Source: JADJVL01 sp046331545 (lineage in GTDB: Bacteria > Acidobacteriota > Holophagae > Holophagales > Holophagaceae). Taken from it: a stretch of 64,000 nucleotides of DNA. Made by a program: the position numbers and the translations under genes. The stretch is taken from the NCBI GenBank assembly GCA_046331545.1, contig JAXLQR010000002.1:2294001-2358000 (forward strand). Direction: 5' to 3'. This document shows, one piece after another, positions 39,331 to 48,635 of this stretch (the first letter of the stretch is position 1; each line of letters opens with the position of its first letter). The notes beneath the pieces are model-generated. The model was not told the DNA's origin, did no database searches, and saw only the letters and a list, made by a program, of their open reading frames with translations.

Positions 39331-40344
39331 CTACCGGCGGCCCTCGCCGACCAGCGCGTTCTGCGCCACCAGCTCGGCGGGGATCTCCTCCACGTCGTTC
39401 AGGTAGGGCAGGGGGTTCTGGTGCTCGCCGGCCAGGCGGAGCTCGAAGTGGAGGTGCGGACCCGTGGCGTTGCCGGTGCGGCCCACCTCGGCGATCTTCT
39501 GGCCGCGGCGGACGATGTCGCCCACCTGGACGAAATTAGCCCGGTGGTGGGCGTAGTGGGTGATCACGCCGTTCCCGTGGTCCACGGTGATGTAGTTGCC
39601 GTACTGCCGGTGCCGGCCCATGGCGATGACGATCCCGTCCTGGGCGGCATAGACGTCGGTGCCGAGCGGCGCGTTCAGGTCCAGCCCCCGGTGCCGGCCC
39701 CGGTAGCGGACCCGGCGCTTCTTGCTCTTCCGCGCGGCGGCCTGCTTCACGCGGACCACGCGGGTCCGCATCCGCGGGCCCCAGGCGGAGCTGATGGTGC
39801 GGGTCTCCACGGGCCAGAGGAGGTCCAGGTGGTTCGGGTCGGCGGGCTCGAAGGGTGGAGGGGCCGGAGCTTCCGGGGCCTCGGGCACGACGGGCTGGGT
39901 GAGGCCGGCGATGGAGGCCGGGGAGGCCTTCAGGGCCTGGTCGAGCCGGGACTGGGGTCCCAGGGTGCCGGGGACCTCCTGGCTCGGCGTCTCGGGCAGC
40001 AGGTTCCCGGGCTGGAGGGTCGCCAGCGTGGGGGTCTCGGGCAGGGACTCCAGGGCCGGAGCCGGGGTTCCGACGGCCAGCCGCTGCCCCAGGGAGAGCC
40101 GCGCCAGGTTGACGCCCGGGTTCAGGTCGATCAGCTGGGCCAGGCTCAGGCCGTGGGCCCGGGCGATGGAGGAGGCGCTGTCCCCCTTCCGCACCGCGTA
40201 CTGGCCGGACGGGTCCAGGGCCTTGGCCGCGACCTTCGCCGAGCGGTGCGGCGCGGGTTTCGGATGCCGCCGGTGCCGGGGCTTCGCGGCGAAGGCCTGG
40301 CTTCCAAGCGCGGCGATGACCAGAGTCAGGACGGCGTGTCGCAT
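39331..40344 (-). CDS. LysM and M23 peptidase, cell-wall hydrolase
   Basis: Exported murein endopeptidase-type protein, 337 aa. Signal peptide (1-20, cleaved after AFA), one LysM (about 48-92, YAVRKGDSASSIARAHGLSL), a Pro-rich linker (93-170), and an M23 domain with zinc ligands H219/D222 (HRGLD) and HLH (H297, H299), plus HYAHH (263-267). The catalytic residues are complete, so it is expected to be active in peptidoglycan remodelling, not only an EnvC-like activator. Confidence 0.93.
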   Translation of the reverse strand: MRHAVLTLVIAALGSQAFAAKPRHRRHPKPAPHRSAKVAAKALDPSGQYAVRKGDSASSIARAHGLSLAQLIDLNPGVNLARLSLGQRLAVGTPAPALESLPETPTLATLQPGNLLPETPSQEVPGTLGPQSRLDQALKASPASIAGLTQPVVPEAPEAPAPPPFEPADPNHLDLLWPVETRTISSAWGPRMRTRVVRVKQAAARKSKKRRVRYRGRHRGLDLNAPLGTDVYAAQDGIVIAMGRHRQYGNYITVDHGNGVITHYAHHRANFVQVGDIVRRGQKIAEVGRTGNATGPHLHFELRLAGEHQNPLPYLNDVEEIPAELVAQNALVGEGRR

Positions 40345-40423
40345 GGGGCTCCCGGGGACGGCAATCCTGGGGGACCAGGACCACGGGTGGACGCGAACAG
40401 CTTCTGAACGCGAAGGAATCTCA

Positions 40424-40452
40424 ATTCTAACGTGCGGGTGCGGAAGCGTAAA
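40424..40452 (-). promoter_or_regulatory. Promoter of the LysM/M23 gene
   Basis: Minus strand TTTACG (40447-40452), 17-base spacer, TAGAAT (40424-40429, one mismatch to consensus), in an A/T-rich patch 80 bases before the ATG. Confidence 0.6.
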
Positions 40453-40468
40453 TGACAGTTATTTCCAC

Positions 40469-40996
40469 CTACCCCTCGGTGGGGCTTGGCGCGAAGCCCG
40501 GGGGCAGGGCGTCCCAGGGCAGGGTGACGGTTCCCCGTCGCCCCCCCTCCTTGAGCAGGAGGCGTACCGGACCCAGCGTCATGCCGTGGCCCAGGGCCTT
40601 GAGCATGTCGTACAGGGTGAGGAGGCCGCCGGTGACGGCGGCCAGGGCCTCCATCTCCACGCCGGTCCGGCCCGTGATCCGCACCTCCGCCCGGAGCCAG
40701 GCCCGGTGGTGCTCCGCATCCCAGGCGTGCTCCACCGTGACGGCCTCCAGCAGCAGGGGATGGGCCAGGGGGATGATGTCGGCGGCCCGCTTGGCGCCGT
40801 TCACCGCGCCGATGCGGGCCACGGACCAGGGGTCGCCCTTGGCGAGGCCCCCGCCGGTCCCCGCCAGGGCCCAGCCCATGGCGGCCGGCACCTCCAGGTA
40901 GCCCGCGGCCACCGCCCGGCGGAGGGTCGCCGCCTTCCCGGACACGTCCACCATGCGGGGGCGTCCCTCGGCGTCCAGGTGGGTCAGTTCGGCCAT
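40469..40996 (-). CDS. moaC: Cyclic pyranopterin monophosphate synthase
   Basis: Second step of molybdenum-cofactor synthesis. 175 aa; GRPRMVDVSGKAATLRRAVA, AAKRAADIIPLAHPL-like (NGAKRAADIIPLAHPLLL), and GVEMEALAAVTGGLLTLYDM with the catalytic lysine in DMLKALG. Six bases behind the HAD gene; no other moa gene is in the window. Confidence 0.95.
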   Translation of the reverse strand: MAELTHLDAEGRPRMVDVSGKAATLRRAVAAGYLEVPAAMGWALAGTGGGLAKGDPWSVARIGAVNGAKRAADIIPLAHPLLLEAVTVEHAWDAEHHRAWLRAEVRITGRTGVEMEALAAVTGGLLTLYDMLKALGHGMTLGPVRLLLKEGGRRGTVTLPWDALPPGFAPSPTEG

Positions 40997-41002
40997 GGGA
41001 CC

Positions 41003-41656
41003 TCAGGCGGGCAGGAGGGCGAAGAGGATGTCCCGCAGCGCGGCGGTGTCCGGGGCGTAGGCCCGGGGGCCGCAGGCGGCGAGGGCCTCGGCGGGATAGA
41101 AGCCGTGGCCCACGGCGATGGACGGTACCCCCGCGGCGGCGGCCATGTCCAGGTCGAAGGGTGTGTCTCCGATCATGAGCAGGTCGGAGGGGCTGAGCCC
41201 CGTGAGGTCCAGGATGCGGTGGAGGCTCTCGGGATCGGGCTTGCCGCTGGCCACGTCGTCGGGGGTGACGACCGGGTCGAAGACGCCGGCCCAGCCGAAG
41301 GCGGCGAGCTGGCGGTCCAGGGGCACCCGGCGCTTCGAGGTGGCCAGGGCCATGGCCTGGCCCCGGTCCCGCAGCTCCGCGATGAGGTCGGACATCCCTT
41401 CGAAGGGCTGGATCAGGTGCTCCTGGTCCGCATGGCCGAAGCTGCGGTAGGCGGGCAGGACGTCGTCGGGGACCATGCCGAGGGGTCCGAAGGTGCGGCG
41501 GATGCCCTCCTCCACCGGGAGGCCGACGTACTTCAGCCACTCGGCCCTCAGGCCGGGGTCCAGCCCCAGGCGCGCGAGGGCGTGGGCCATGCCGGCCTCG
41601 ATGAGGGGACGGCTGTCCACCAGGGTCCCGTCGAAGTCCCAGACGAGCAGCGTCAT
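41003..41656 (-). CDS. HAD-family phosphatase (Gph-like)
   Basis: 217 aa. Motif I DFDGTLVDS (7-15), motif II TSKRR, motif III/IV GKPDPESLHRIL and MIGDTPFDLDMAAAAG. Family relatives include phosphoglycolate and pyrophosphate phosphatases; substrate not assigned. The start overlaps the symporter stop (ATGA). Confidence 0.88.
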   Translation of the reverse strand: MTLLVWDFDGTLVDSRPLIEAGMAHALARLGLDPGLRAEWLKYVGLPVEEGIRRTFGPLGMVPDDVLPAYRSFGHADQEHLIQPFEGMSDLIAELRDRGQAMALATSKRRVPLDRQLAAFGWAGVFDPVVTPDDVASGKPDPESLHRILDLTGLSPSDLLMIGDTPFDLDMAAAAGVPSIAVGHGFYPAEALAACGPRAYAPDTAALRDILFALLPA

Positions 41657-42984
41657 GGCCGGGCCTCCGGCTCCAGGGCGGGACCGGTCATCTCGTCGGG
41701 TAGCACTTCCCGCTCCGTGCCGAAGACGCCCTCCCACTTCGCGATCACCACCGACGCGAGGCCGTTGCCCACCACGTTGATCATCGTCCGGGCCATGTCC
41801 ATGATCTCGTCCACCGCCAGCAGCATGGCGATGCCGGCTTCGCCCGGCAGGCCGAAGCTGGCGCAGGTGCCGGCGATGATCACCAGGGTCGCCCGGGGCA
41901 CGCCCGCCACGCCCTTGCTGGTGAGCATGAAGGTGAATACCATGGCGATCTGGGCCACGAAGCTCATGTGGATGCCCGCGGCCTGGGCGATGGTGAGGCT
42001 GGCCAGCACGAGGTAGAGCGTCGAGCCGTCCAGGTTGAAGCTGTAGCCCGTGGGGATGACGAAGCTGGCCACCCGCCGCGGCACGCCGAAGCGCACGGTC
42101 TCCTCCAGGAGTTTCGGCAGGGCGGCCTCGCTGCTGGCGGTGCTGAAGGCCGTCAGGGCCGGGTCCTTGATGGCCTTGAGGAAGCCGAGGATCGGAATGC
42201 GGAACATCAGCATCACGGGCACGAAGACCAGCCCGAAGAGGCAGAGCAGGGCGAAGTAGAGGCTGCCCACCAGCTGCGCGTACTGGCCCACCAGGTGCAG
42301 GACCGCGGGCCAGCCTTTGAGCAGGACGCCGTTGATGGTCTGCCCGGCGGCCATGTGGCTCACGTTGTAAGCCATGGCGCCGAAGACGCCGATGGGCGTG
42401 AGGGCCATCACCATGTCGGTGTACTTGAACATCACCTGGGCCAGGCCCTGGAAGAAGTCCAGCACCGGCCGACCCTTCTCGGGGATCTTCGTCAAGGCGA
42501 TGCCGAAGAGGGTCGCGAAGACCACCACGGGCAGGATGTCGCCTTCGGCGGCGTGCTTGAAGAAGTTGCTCGGAAAGGTGTGGAGGGCGATCTCCCAGGC
42601 GGTCCTGGGGGCCGCCAGGGCCGTGTGGGCGTCGGCCTTCAGGGGCAGGCCCTCGCCGGGTCGGATCCAGTTCGCGATGCCAAGGCCGATGAAGAGGGCG
42701 ATGGTGGTGACGATCTCGAAGTAGAGGAGGGCCTTGCCCCCCATGCGGCCCACGGCCTTGATGTCCCCGGTCTGGGCGATGCCCGAAATGATCGTGGCCA
42801 CCAGGATGGGGACGATGATGCTCTTGATGAGGCTGATGAACGCCTTGGAGAGGAACTGGAAGCAATTGAAGGTCTGGGGATAGGCGTCCTGGGGGAAGAA
42901 GCCGCCCAGGACCACGCCCATCACCAGGCCCACGAAGATCCAGAAGGTGCTCGACCGGTACCAGGGACCCTTGGAAACGCTCAC
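41653..42984 (-). CDS. DAACS dicarboxylate/amino acid:cation symporter (GltP/DctA-like)
   Basis: 443 aa inner-membrane carrier for glutamate, aspartate or C4-dicarboxylates with Na+ or H+. Family blocks: SIIVPILVATIISGIAQTGD, TAFSTASSEAALPKLLEE (serine-rich hairpin HP1), PTGYSFNLDGSTLYL, and LPGEAGIAMLLAVDEIMDMA. GTG start at 42984 with GAGGGTGGC before it; the 68-residue in-frame extension is rejected as non-family. Confidence 0.92.
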   Translation of the reverse strand: MSVSKGPWYRSSTFWIFVGLVMGVVLGGFFPQDAYPQTFNCFQFLSKAFISLIKSIIVPILVATIISGIAQTGDIKAVGRMGGKALLYFEIVTTIALFIGLGIANWIRPGEGLPLKADAHTALAAPRTAWEIALHTFPSNFFKHAAEGDILPVVVFATLFGIALTKIPEKGRPVLDFFQGLAQVMFKYTDMVMALTPIGVFGAMAYNVSHMAAGQTINGVLLKGWPAVLHLVGQYAQLVGSLYFALLCLFGLVFVPVMLMFRIPILGFLKAIKDPALTAFSTASSEAALPKLLEETVRFGVPRRVASFVIPTGYSFNLDGSTLYLVLASLTIAQAAGIHMSFVAQIAMVFTFMLTSKGVAGVPRATLVIIAGTCASFGLPGEAGIAMLLAVDEIMDMARTMINVVGNGLASVVIAKWEGVFGTEREVLPDEMTGPALEPEARP

Positions 42985-43054
42985 GCCACCCTCGAGACAG
43001 GAAACGGCCAGTGTCCCACGGACCGGGCGATCCGCGGGACGGGCGCTTCCGGCC

Positions 43055-45253
43055 TCAGTCCAGGAGTTCGGCGCTGGCCTTCGCGTTGCCGTTGCTGCCG
43101 CCCAGCACCAGGGTCTTGCCGGCGTCAGGACCCGCGGCCAGCACGGTGGCGGTGTGCTCCTCCCGGGGCACCGCCAGGCGCTGGGCATAGGCGAAGGTGT
43201 TGGCGACGGGGTCGTAGACCTCCGTGCTCCCGAGCACGCGGTAGAAGTAGGTGTTCCGGCCCCCCGCGAGCCGCACCTTCCCGTCGGGTCTCAGGGTGGC
43301 GCTGTGCCAGGCCCGGCCCTCCTTCATGCGGGCGGGGATCTCCGTGAAGAGGCCCGTGGCGGGGTCGAAGAGTTCGGCGCGGTCCTCGCCGTCGTAGCCC
43401 CCGGCGATGAGCACCTTCCCGCTGGCGAGAAGCGTCGCGCTGTGCCAGCGCCGGCCCCGGGTCATGTTCCCGGTGGTGCGCGTGAAGGTCATGTCCGCGG
43501 GGTTGAAGATCTCGGCGGTCGCGAGGGTGGTCTCGTTGGCGGACTTGCTGCCTCCGGTGATCAGGTAGCGGCCGTCCTGGAGGCGCGTCAGGGTGAACTG
43601 GGTGCGCGGATCCTGCATCGGGCTGGGCGCCGGGGCGAAGGTGTTCGTCGCCGGGTTGTAGAGGTCCGCGGAAGCGGTGGCGTCGGCGAGGTAGTAGTAG
43701 GGCGAGCCGCCCATCACCAGCACCTTCCCCGCGTGGGGCCCGCTCTCCAGGCGCAGGGCGCGGTGGCCGCTGCCGCGCAGCGCGCTCATCAGGTTCGCGG
43801 TGGCGGTGAAGGTCCCCGCGGCCGGATCGAAGACCTCCGCGCTGGCGCGATCCGGGCTGTCGTAGCCGGTATCGCCCCCCGCGAGGAGCACCCGCCCGTC
43901 GTTGAGCAGGGTGGCCGTGTGGTCGTTCCGGGCCTGGACGCTCGGGTTCGGGAGGGTCTGAAAGGTCCCCGAGGCGGGGAGGTAGAGCTCCGCCTGGGTG
44001 GTGTTGTTGCCGTTGCGGGCGTCGCTGGCCCCGCCGGTGACCAGGATCCGCCCGTCCGCCAGGGCCACCGCGCTGTGCTTCACCCGGCTGGCGGCGAGGG
44101 CCGCCGGAAGGACCGGGGCCGGGGCGGCGCCCTGGGCGGGATTGACGGTGATCGCCGCGGTGGAGCTCTTGGAGGGGTCCGCCACGCTGGTGGCGACCAG
44201 GTGGTAGGTGGTCGGGCCGCCGACGGCGGGCGGCAGGTAGACCGGCACCCCGAAGTCCGTGCTGAGGATTCCCGCTGCTGCCCCTTCCTGCAGGGACCAG
44301 GTGACCGCGCGCAGGACGCCGCTGGGCTGGACGTCCACCAGGGGGTTCCCCGCGTCGCCGCTGGTGAGGGTGAGGGCGCCGGGGATGACCTGGACCGAGA
44401 CCGCCGTGGCCACGGTGACCTGCACCGTGGCCGTCCTGGAGCCGTCGGCCACCAGCGTCGCCTTGAGGGTGTAAGTGCCCACGGTGGACCCGGCGGTGTA
44501 GAGGCCCGTGCCCGAGACCGTCCCGGCCACGGCCCCCTCGACGAGGGACCAGGTCACCGCGGTGGTGGGCGTGCCGCCCAGGCTGGCGCTGAACTGCTGG
44601 GTGCCGCCGGGCACGATGGCGAGGATCGAAGGGCTGAGGGTCAGGGTGCCCGCGGCGGTGACCGTGAGGGTGGCCGTCCCGGTCTTCGTCGGGTCGCCCA
44701 CGCTGCGGGCGGTCACGGTCACGGCGCCGGGGGTGCCGGGGGCCGTGAAGGTGGTCGTGGTGGAGGCGGTGGCGGGATTCACGCTGCCCCCTGAAGTCTC
44801 CCAGGTGACCTTCGGCTCCGTGGACCCGGCCACGGTGGCGCTGAGCAGCAGGGTGGAGCCCACCACCAGGCTCGCCGTCGGCGGGTTCACGGTGACGGTG
44901 AGGGCCGGCGCGGTGACCGTGATGGTCGCGGTGCCGCTCCGGGTGGGGTCGGCCTGGCTGGTGGCCCGGACGGTGAACGTCCCCGTGACGCCGGGCGCCG
45001 TGTACAGGCCGCCCGCGCTGATGGTGCCCACGTTGACGGGGCCGATGGGGTCCACGCTCCACGTCACGGCGGTGTTGGAGGTCCCCGTCACCATGGCCGT
45101 GTACTGGGCCGTCGCGCCCGGGGCGAGGGGGCCTGCGGGGCCCGTCACGGTCACGGAGACCGGGGAGGCCGGTGTGGTGCCTCCCCCTCCGCCGCCACCG
45201 CCGCCACAGGCGGCAAGGAGCAGCATCCCCGCGGCGAGGGTCCAGGTCCGCAT
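43055..45253 (-). CDS. Lipoprotein with Ig-like repeats and kelch propeller
   Basis: 732 aa. Signal with lipobox LLLAAC (Cys18), then a run of eight or more glycines. Four bacterial Ig-like modules (about 35-390) recur as VTWS...GLYTAP...TATITV. Kelch-type blades (about 410-725) repeat as HSAVALADGRILVTGG and the ATLLNDGRVLLAGG form, with about six copies, so a six-bladed beta-propeller is likely. GGAGG stands six bases before the ATG. Presumably surface-bound, binding carbohydrate or protein. Confidence 0.9.
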   Translation of the reverse strand: MRTWTLAAGMLLLAACGGGGGGGGGTTPASPVSVTVTGPAGPLAPGATAQYTAMVTGTSNTAVTWSVDPIGPVNVGTISAGGLYTAPGVTGTFTVRATSQADPTRSGTATITVTAPALTVTVNPPTASLVVGSTLLLSATVAGSTEPKVTWETSGGSVNPATASTTTTFTAPGTPGAVTVTARSVGDPTKTGTATLTVTAAGTLTLSPSILAIVPGGTQQFSASLGGTPTTAVTWSLVEGAVAGTVSGTGLYTAGSTVGTYTLKATLVADGSRTATVQVTVATAVSVQVIPGALTLTSGDAGNPLVDVQPSGVLRAVTWSLQEGAAAGILSTDFGVPVYLPPAVGGPTTYHLVATSVADPSKSSTAAITVNPAQGAAPAPVLPAALAASRVKHSAVALADGRILVTGGASDARNGNNTTQAELYLPASGTFQTLPNPSVQARNDHTATLLNDGRVLLAGGDTGYDSPDRASAEVFDPAAGTFTATANLMSALRGSGHRALRLESGPHAGKVLVMGGSPYYYLADATASADLYNPATNTFAPAPSPMQDPRTQFTLTRLQDGRYLITGGSKSANETTLATAEIFNPADMTFTRTTGNMTRGRRWHSATLLASGKVLIAGGYDGEDRAELFDPATGLFTEIPARMKEGRAWHSATLRPDGKVRLAGGRNTYFYRVLGSTEVYDPVANTFAYAQRLAVPREEHTATVLAAGPDAGKTLVLGGSNGNAKASAELLD

Positions 45254-45404
45254 GTGGCCTCCGGTCGGTTGGGGAATTCCGATCCCGAGGCTAGCGCCCG
45301 GGGGCCGCTCCGGGGACGGGAAAGGCGCCGGCGAGCGAAATGTCCTGACCGCCGGTAGTCTGGTGGGGCCCCGGCGGCCGTTCCGGGTCCTTCCCGGAGT
45401 CCCT

Positions 45405-46550
45405 GTGCAGCGCCGCTGGCATCCCCTCAACACGGTTTTCCTGACGGGCACCCTGGTCCTGGCCCTGGTCCTGGTGCCGCTCAAGCTCGCCCTGCAGGGG
45501 CTCCGGTGGAGCGAGGTGCTCGTGGGGGCCGCCATGGTCTTCGCCATCGGCACCGCCATCAGCGCGGGCTACCACCGCCTCTTCGCCCACCGGGCCTACG
45601 TCGCCAGCGCGCCCGTGCGCTTCGTGCTGCTCTGCCTGGGGGCGGCCAGCTTCGAGAACTCGGCCCTGAAGTGGGCCTCCGACCACCGGCTGCACCACCG
45701 CCACGTGGACACGGAGCACGATCCCTACCCCATCCAGAAGGGCTTCTGGCACGCCCACTGGCTCTGGGTGATGGAGGGCCGGGACGTGGCCCCGCAGGGG
45801 GTCGCCGACCTCCAGAAGGATCCCCTGGTGATGTGGCAGCACCGGAACCACTTCAAGATCGGCGCGGTGGTGGCCCTCATCCCGGTGGGCATCGGCCTCG
45901 CGACCGGGAACGTCTGGGGCCACCTGGTCATCGGGCTGGTCCTGCGCATCGTGCTGACCCACCACACGACTTTCCTGATCAACAGCGCCGCCCACGTCTT
46001 CGGCGGCCGTCCCTACACCGACGCCAACAGCGCCCGGGACAACTGGCTGCTGGCGCCCTTCACCTACGGCGAGGGCTTCCACAACTTCCACCACATGTGG
46101 CAGTGGGACTACCGCAACGGCGTGGCCTGGTACCACTGGGACAGCACCAAGTGGATCCTGAACGTCCTGGCCTGGGCCGGTCTCGTCTCCCGGTTCCGGC
46201 GCGTCCCCGAGGCCGCCGTGCGCAGGGCCCGGCTCGCCATGGAGGAGAAGCGCCTGAAGGAACGGCTGGCCCTGTCCAGCCCCGGTGTCGCCGAGGCGAT
46301 GGCCGCCCGGCTGGCCGAGGCCCGAGCCCGGCTCGACGCGGCCCTGGCGGGCTGGCAGGAGCGCCGGGAGGCCTGGGAGGCCAAGAAGGCGTCCTGGAGG
46401 GCCCAGGGCGCCGCGAAGGCCGAAGCCTGGCGCGCCGCCCGCGCGGAGTGGAAGGCCGCCATGTCCGCCCACCAGGCGGAGATGAAGGCCGCCTGGCGCG
46501 ACTGGCGCGCCGCGCGCACGGAGGCCCGGCAGGTGCTCGCCTTCGCCTGA
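45405..46550 (+). CDS. Fatty-acid (acyl-CoA delta-9 type) desaturase
   Basis: Membrane di-iron desaturase, 381 aa. Three histidine boxes: HRLFAH (57-62), HRLHH (94-98) and HNFHH (226-230), with hydrophobic helices between. After residue about 280 it carries an Ala/Arg/Glu/Trp-rich helical tail (about 100 residues) predicted as coiled coil, uncommon in the family. GTG start at 45405 with CCGGAG upstream. Divergent from the kelch lipoprotein (151-base gap). Confidence 0.9.
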   Translation: MQRRWHPLNTVFLTGTLVLALVLVPLKLALQGLRWSEVLVGAAMVFAIGTAISAGYHRLFAHRAYVASAPVRFVLLCLGAASFENSALKWASDHRLHHRHVDTEHDPYPIQKGFWHAHWLWVMEGRDVAPQGVADLQKDPLVMWQHRNHFKIGAVVALIPVGIGLATGNVWGHLVIGLVLRIVLTHHTTFLINSAAHVFGGRPYTDANSARDNWLLAPFTYGEGFHNFHHMWQWDYRNGVAWYHWDSTKWILNVLAWAGLVSRFRRVPEAAVRRARLAMEEKRLKERLALSSPGVAEAMAARLAEARARLDAALAGWQERREAWEAKKASWRAQGAAKAEAWRAARAEWKAAMSAHQAEMKAAWRDWRAARTEARQVLAFA

Positions 46551-46592
46551 TTTGGCATGATGGACGGGAACGGAACGCCCGGGAGCGCTTGA

Positions 46593-48011
46593 ATGGCAGC
46601 CTTCGACATGATCGTGATCGGCTCCGGCCCCGGCGGCTACATCGCCGCCATCCGGGCCGCCCAGCTCGGGCTCTCCACCGCCCTGGTGGAGAAGGATCCC
46701 GCGGGGCTCGGCGGCACCTGCCTGCGTCGGGGCTGCATCCCCGCCAAGACCTGGCTGGAGACCGCCCACCGCTTCGAGCACATGCACGACCTCGCGGACT
46801 ACGGCATCGCCGGCGTGGACGTGTCGAACCTGCGCGCGGACCTCGACGCCATCGTCAAGCGCAAGAACCGCATCGTCCTCAAGAACGGCAGGGGCATCGA
46901 GTTCCTCATGAAGAAGAACAAGGTGCAGGTGCTCAAGGGCTTCGGGAAGCTGCTGGGCGGCGGCCGGATCGAGGTGCTGGGCGAGGCCGGCGCCGAGGTC
47001 CACGAGGCGAAGCGGATCATCCTCGCCACGGGCTCGGTGCCCCGGGAGCTGCCCGGCCTGGAGACCGACGGGAAGCGCGTCCTCAACAGCGACCACATCC
47101 TGGACATCACGGAGCTGCCGAGCCACCTGGTCATCCTCGGCGCCGGCGCCATCGGCGTGGAGTTCGCGAGCACCTTCGCCCGCCTGGGCTCGAAGGTGAC
47201 GCTGGTGGAACTGATGGACCAGCTGGTGCCCGTGGAGGACACGGACATCGGTGCGGAGCTCGCGAAGGTCTTCACGAAGACCTACAGGATGGACGTCCGG
47301 GTGAAGACGAAGATCACGCGCCTCGAGCGGCATCCCGACAAGGTCGTCTGCCACCTCGAGGGCGAGAAGCCCGGCGCGGTCGAGGCGAGCCATGTGCTCA
47401 TCGCCGTGGGCCGGGCGCCGGTCACGGGGAGCGTCGGCCTGGAGGCCACGAGGGCCAAGGTGGACCGCGGCTACGTCGAGGTGGACGCGATGATGCAGAG
47501 CGCCGAGCCCGGCCTCTACGCCATCGGCGACATCGTGAGGACGCCCTGGCTCGCCCACGTGGCCAGCGACGAGGGCATCGTGGCGGCGGAGCACGCGGCC
47601 CGGAGCCTGGGCAAGGACGTCCATCCCCACCCGGTCAACTACGACCGCGTGCCCGGCTGCACCTACTGCGATCCCGAGATCGGCAGCGTGGGCCTCACCG
47701 AACGCCGTGCGCGGGACCTGGGCCACGACGTGAAGGTGGGCAGCTTCCCCTTCATGCCCATGGCCAAGGCGAACATCGTGGGCCAGCCCCATGGCTTCAT
47801 CAAGATCGTCTCCGAGGCGAAGTACGGCGAGATCCTGGGCATCCACATCATCGGCCCCAAGGCCACGGAGCTGGTGGCCAGCAGCCTCGCCCTCCTCGCC
47901 GGCGAGATGACCGTGGACGAGCTGATCGCGACCATGTACCCGCACCCCACGCTGAACGAGGTCTTCCCCGAAGCCGCCCGCGCCGTCCAGGGCCGCGCGC
48001 TCAACCTGTGA
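46593..48011 (+). CDS. lpdA: Dihydrolipoyl dehydrogenase
   Basis: FAD-linked E3 of 2-oxoacid dehydrogenase or glycine-cleavage complexes. 472 aa. FAD site GSGPGGYIAA (10-19), redox disulfide GGTCLRRGCIPAK (Cys pair at about 43/48), NAD site GAGAIGVEFAS, and the C-terminal catalytic dyad HPTLNE. E1 and E2 genes are not nearby. Confidence 0.95.
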   Translation: MAAFDMIVIGSGPGGYIAAIRAAQLGLSTALVEKDPAGLGGTCLRRGCIPAKTWLETAHRFEHMHDLADYGIAGVDVSNLRADLDAIVKRKNRIVLKNGRGIEFLMKKNKVQVLKGFGKLLGGGRIEVLGEAGAEVHEAKRIILATGSVPRELPGLETDGKRVLNSDHILDITELPSHLVILGAGAIGVEFASTFARLGSKVTLVELMDQLVPVEDTDIGAELAKVFTKTYRMDVRVKTKITRLERHPDKVVCHLEGEKPGAVEASHVLIAVGRAPVTGSVGLEATRAKVDRGYVEVDAMMQSAEPGLYAIGDIVRTPWLAHVASDEGIVAAEHAARSLGKDVHPHPVNYDRVPGCTYCDPEIGSVGLTERRARDLGHDVKVGSFPFMPMAKANIVGQPHGFIKIVSEAKYGEILGIHIIGPKATELVASSLALLAGEMTVDELIATMYPHPTLNEVFPEAARAVQGRALNL

Positions 48012-48021
48012 GGTCCGCCGA

Positions 48022-48237
48022 ATGCTGCCCCTGAATCAAGCCGGGTACGTCACCGAGGGCGCCTTCAAGGGCTGGTGGGTCCAGATCCAGGAGTCCGAGG
48101 GCGTGGGATTCATCGTCATCAAGGCCCTGGACTCCGGCATGAACGACACGAAGCTCTTCCAGGGGCCCTTTGCGGACATGGCCGGCGTGGAGCACTATTT
48201 CCACAAGCACCAGCTGCAGGTGGACTGGAAGGACTGA
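48022..48237 (+). CDS. Small conserved-looking protein, unknown
   Basis: 71 aa, acidic C-terminus, no signal or helix. It starts 10 bases after lpdA with a GAGG ribosome site, so it is probably translated from the same transcript. The fold looks like one small alpha/beta domain (GWWVQIQESEGVGFIVIKAL). Function unknown. Confidence 0.7.
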   Translation: MLPLNQAGYVTEGAFKGWWVQIQESEGVGFIVIKALDSGMNDTKLFQGPFADMAGVEHYFHKHQLQVDWKD

Positions 48238-48256
48238 CCCGGCTCCGGAGGGAGCG

Positions 48257-48625
48257 ATGCACAGCGAGACGGCCGCCCATCGCGAAGCGCGCCTTCGGGC
48301 GCGGGTGGACGAGGCCCTGGCGGAGCTGCCCTACGCCCGGCGCGTCCTGTTCGGCGGGCCCTGCTTCTTCGCCGGCCCGAACCTCTTCGCCTTCATCCGC
48401 GAGGACGCCCGGCTGGGCCTGGTCTTCCAGGACGCCTCCGACGCCGAGGCCCTGCGCAGCCTCCCCGGCGCGGAGCCCTGGTTCCCCGACCGTTCCCGCG
48501 GGGCCATCCCGCGCGCGGTGCTGCTACCCCCGGCGCTGGTGGAGGACGAGGAGGGCCTCGCCCGCTGGGTGCAGCGAGCGCACGCCCAGGCCTTGACGGC
48601 GCCCCGGACGCCCTCCCGTCGCTGA
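48257..48625 (+). CDS. TfoX N-terminal-like protein
   Basis: 122 aa with the TfoX/Sxy N-terminal pattern: ARVDEALAELPYARRVLFGG, PCFFAGPNLFAF, LVFQDASDAEA. The C-terminal TfoX domain is absent. The family includes competence regulators, but single-domain members are uncharacterised. GGAGGGAGCG precedes the ATG. Confidence 0.75.
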   Translation: MHSETAAHREARLRARVDEALAELPYARRVLFGGPCFFAGPNLFAFIREDARLGLVFQDASDAEALRSLPGAEPWFPDRSRGAIPRAVLLPPALVEDEEGLARWVQRAHAQALTAPRTPSRR

Positions 48626-48635
48626 GCCCGCGGCC

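Noticed and set aside
36080..39406. 1,108-codon plus-strand frame over DUF456, the nucleoside phosphorylase and a lipoprotein
   Set aside because: Shadow of three minus-strand genes, of which the phosphorylase is unambiguous.
45291..47945. 884-codon minus-strand frame over desaturase and lpdA
   Set aside because: Shadow; the plus-strand genes carry histidine boxes and FAD/NAD motifs.
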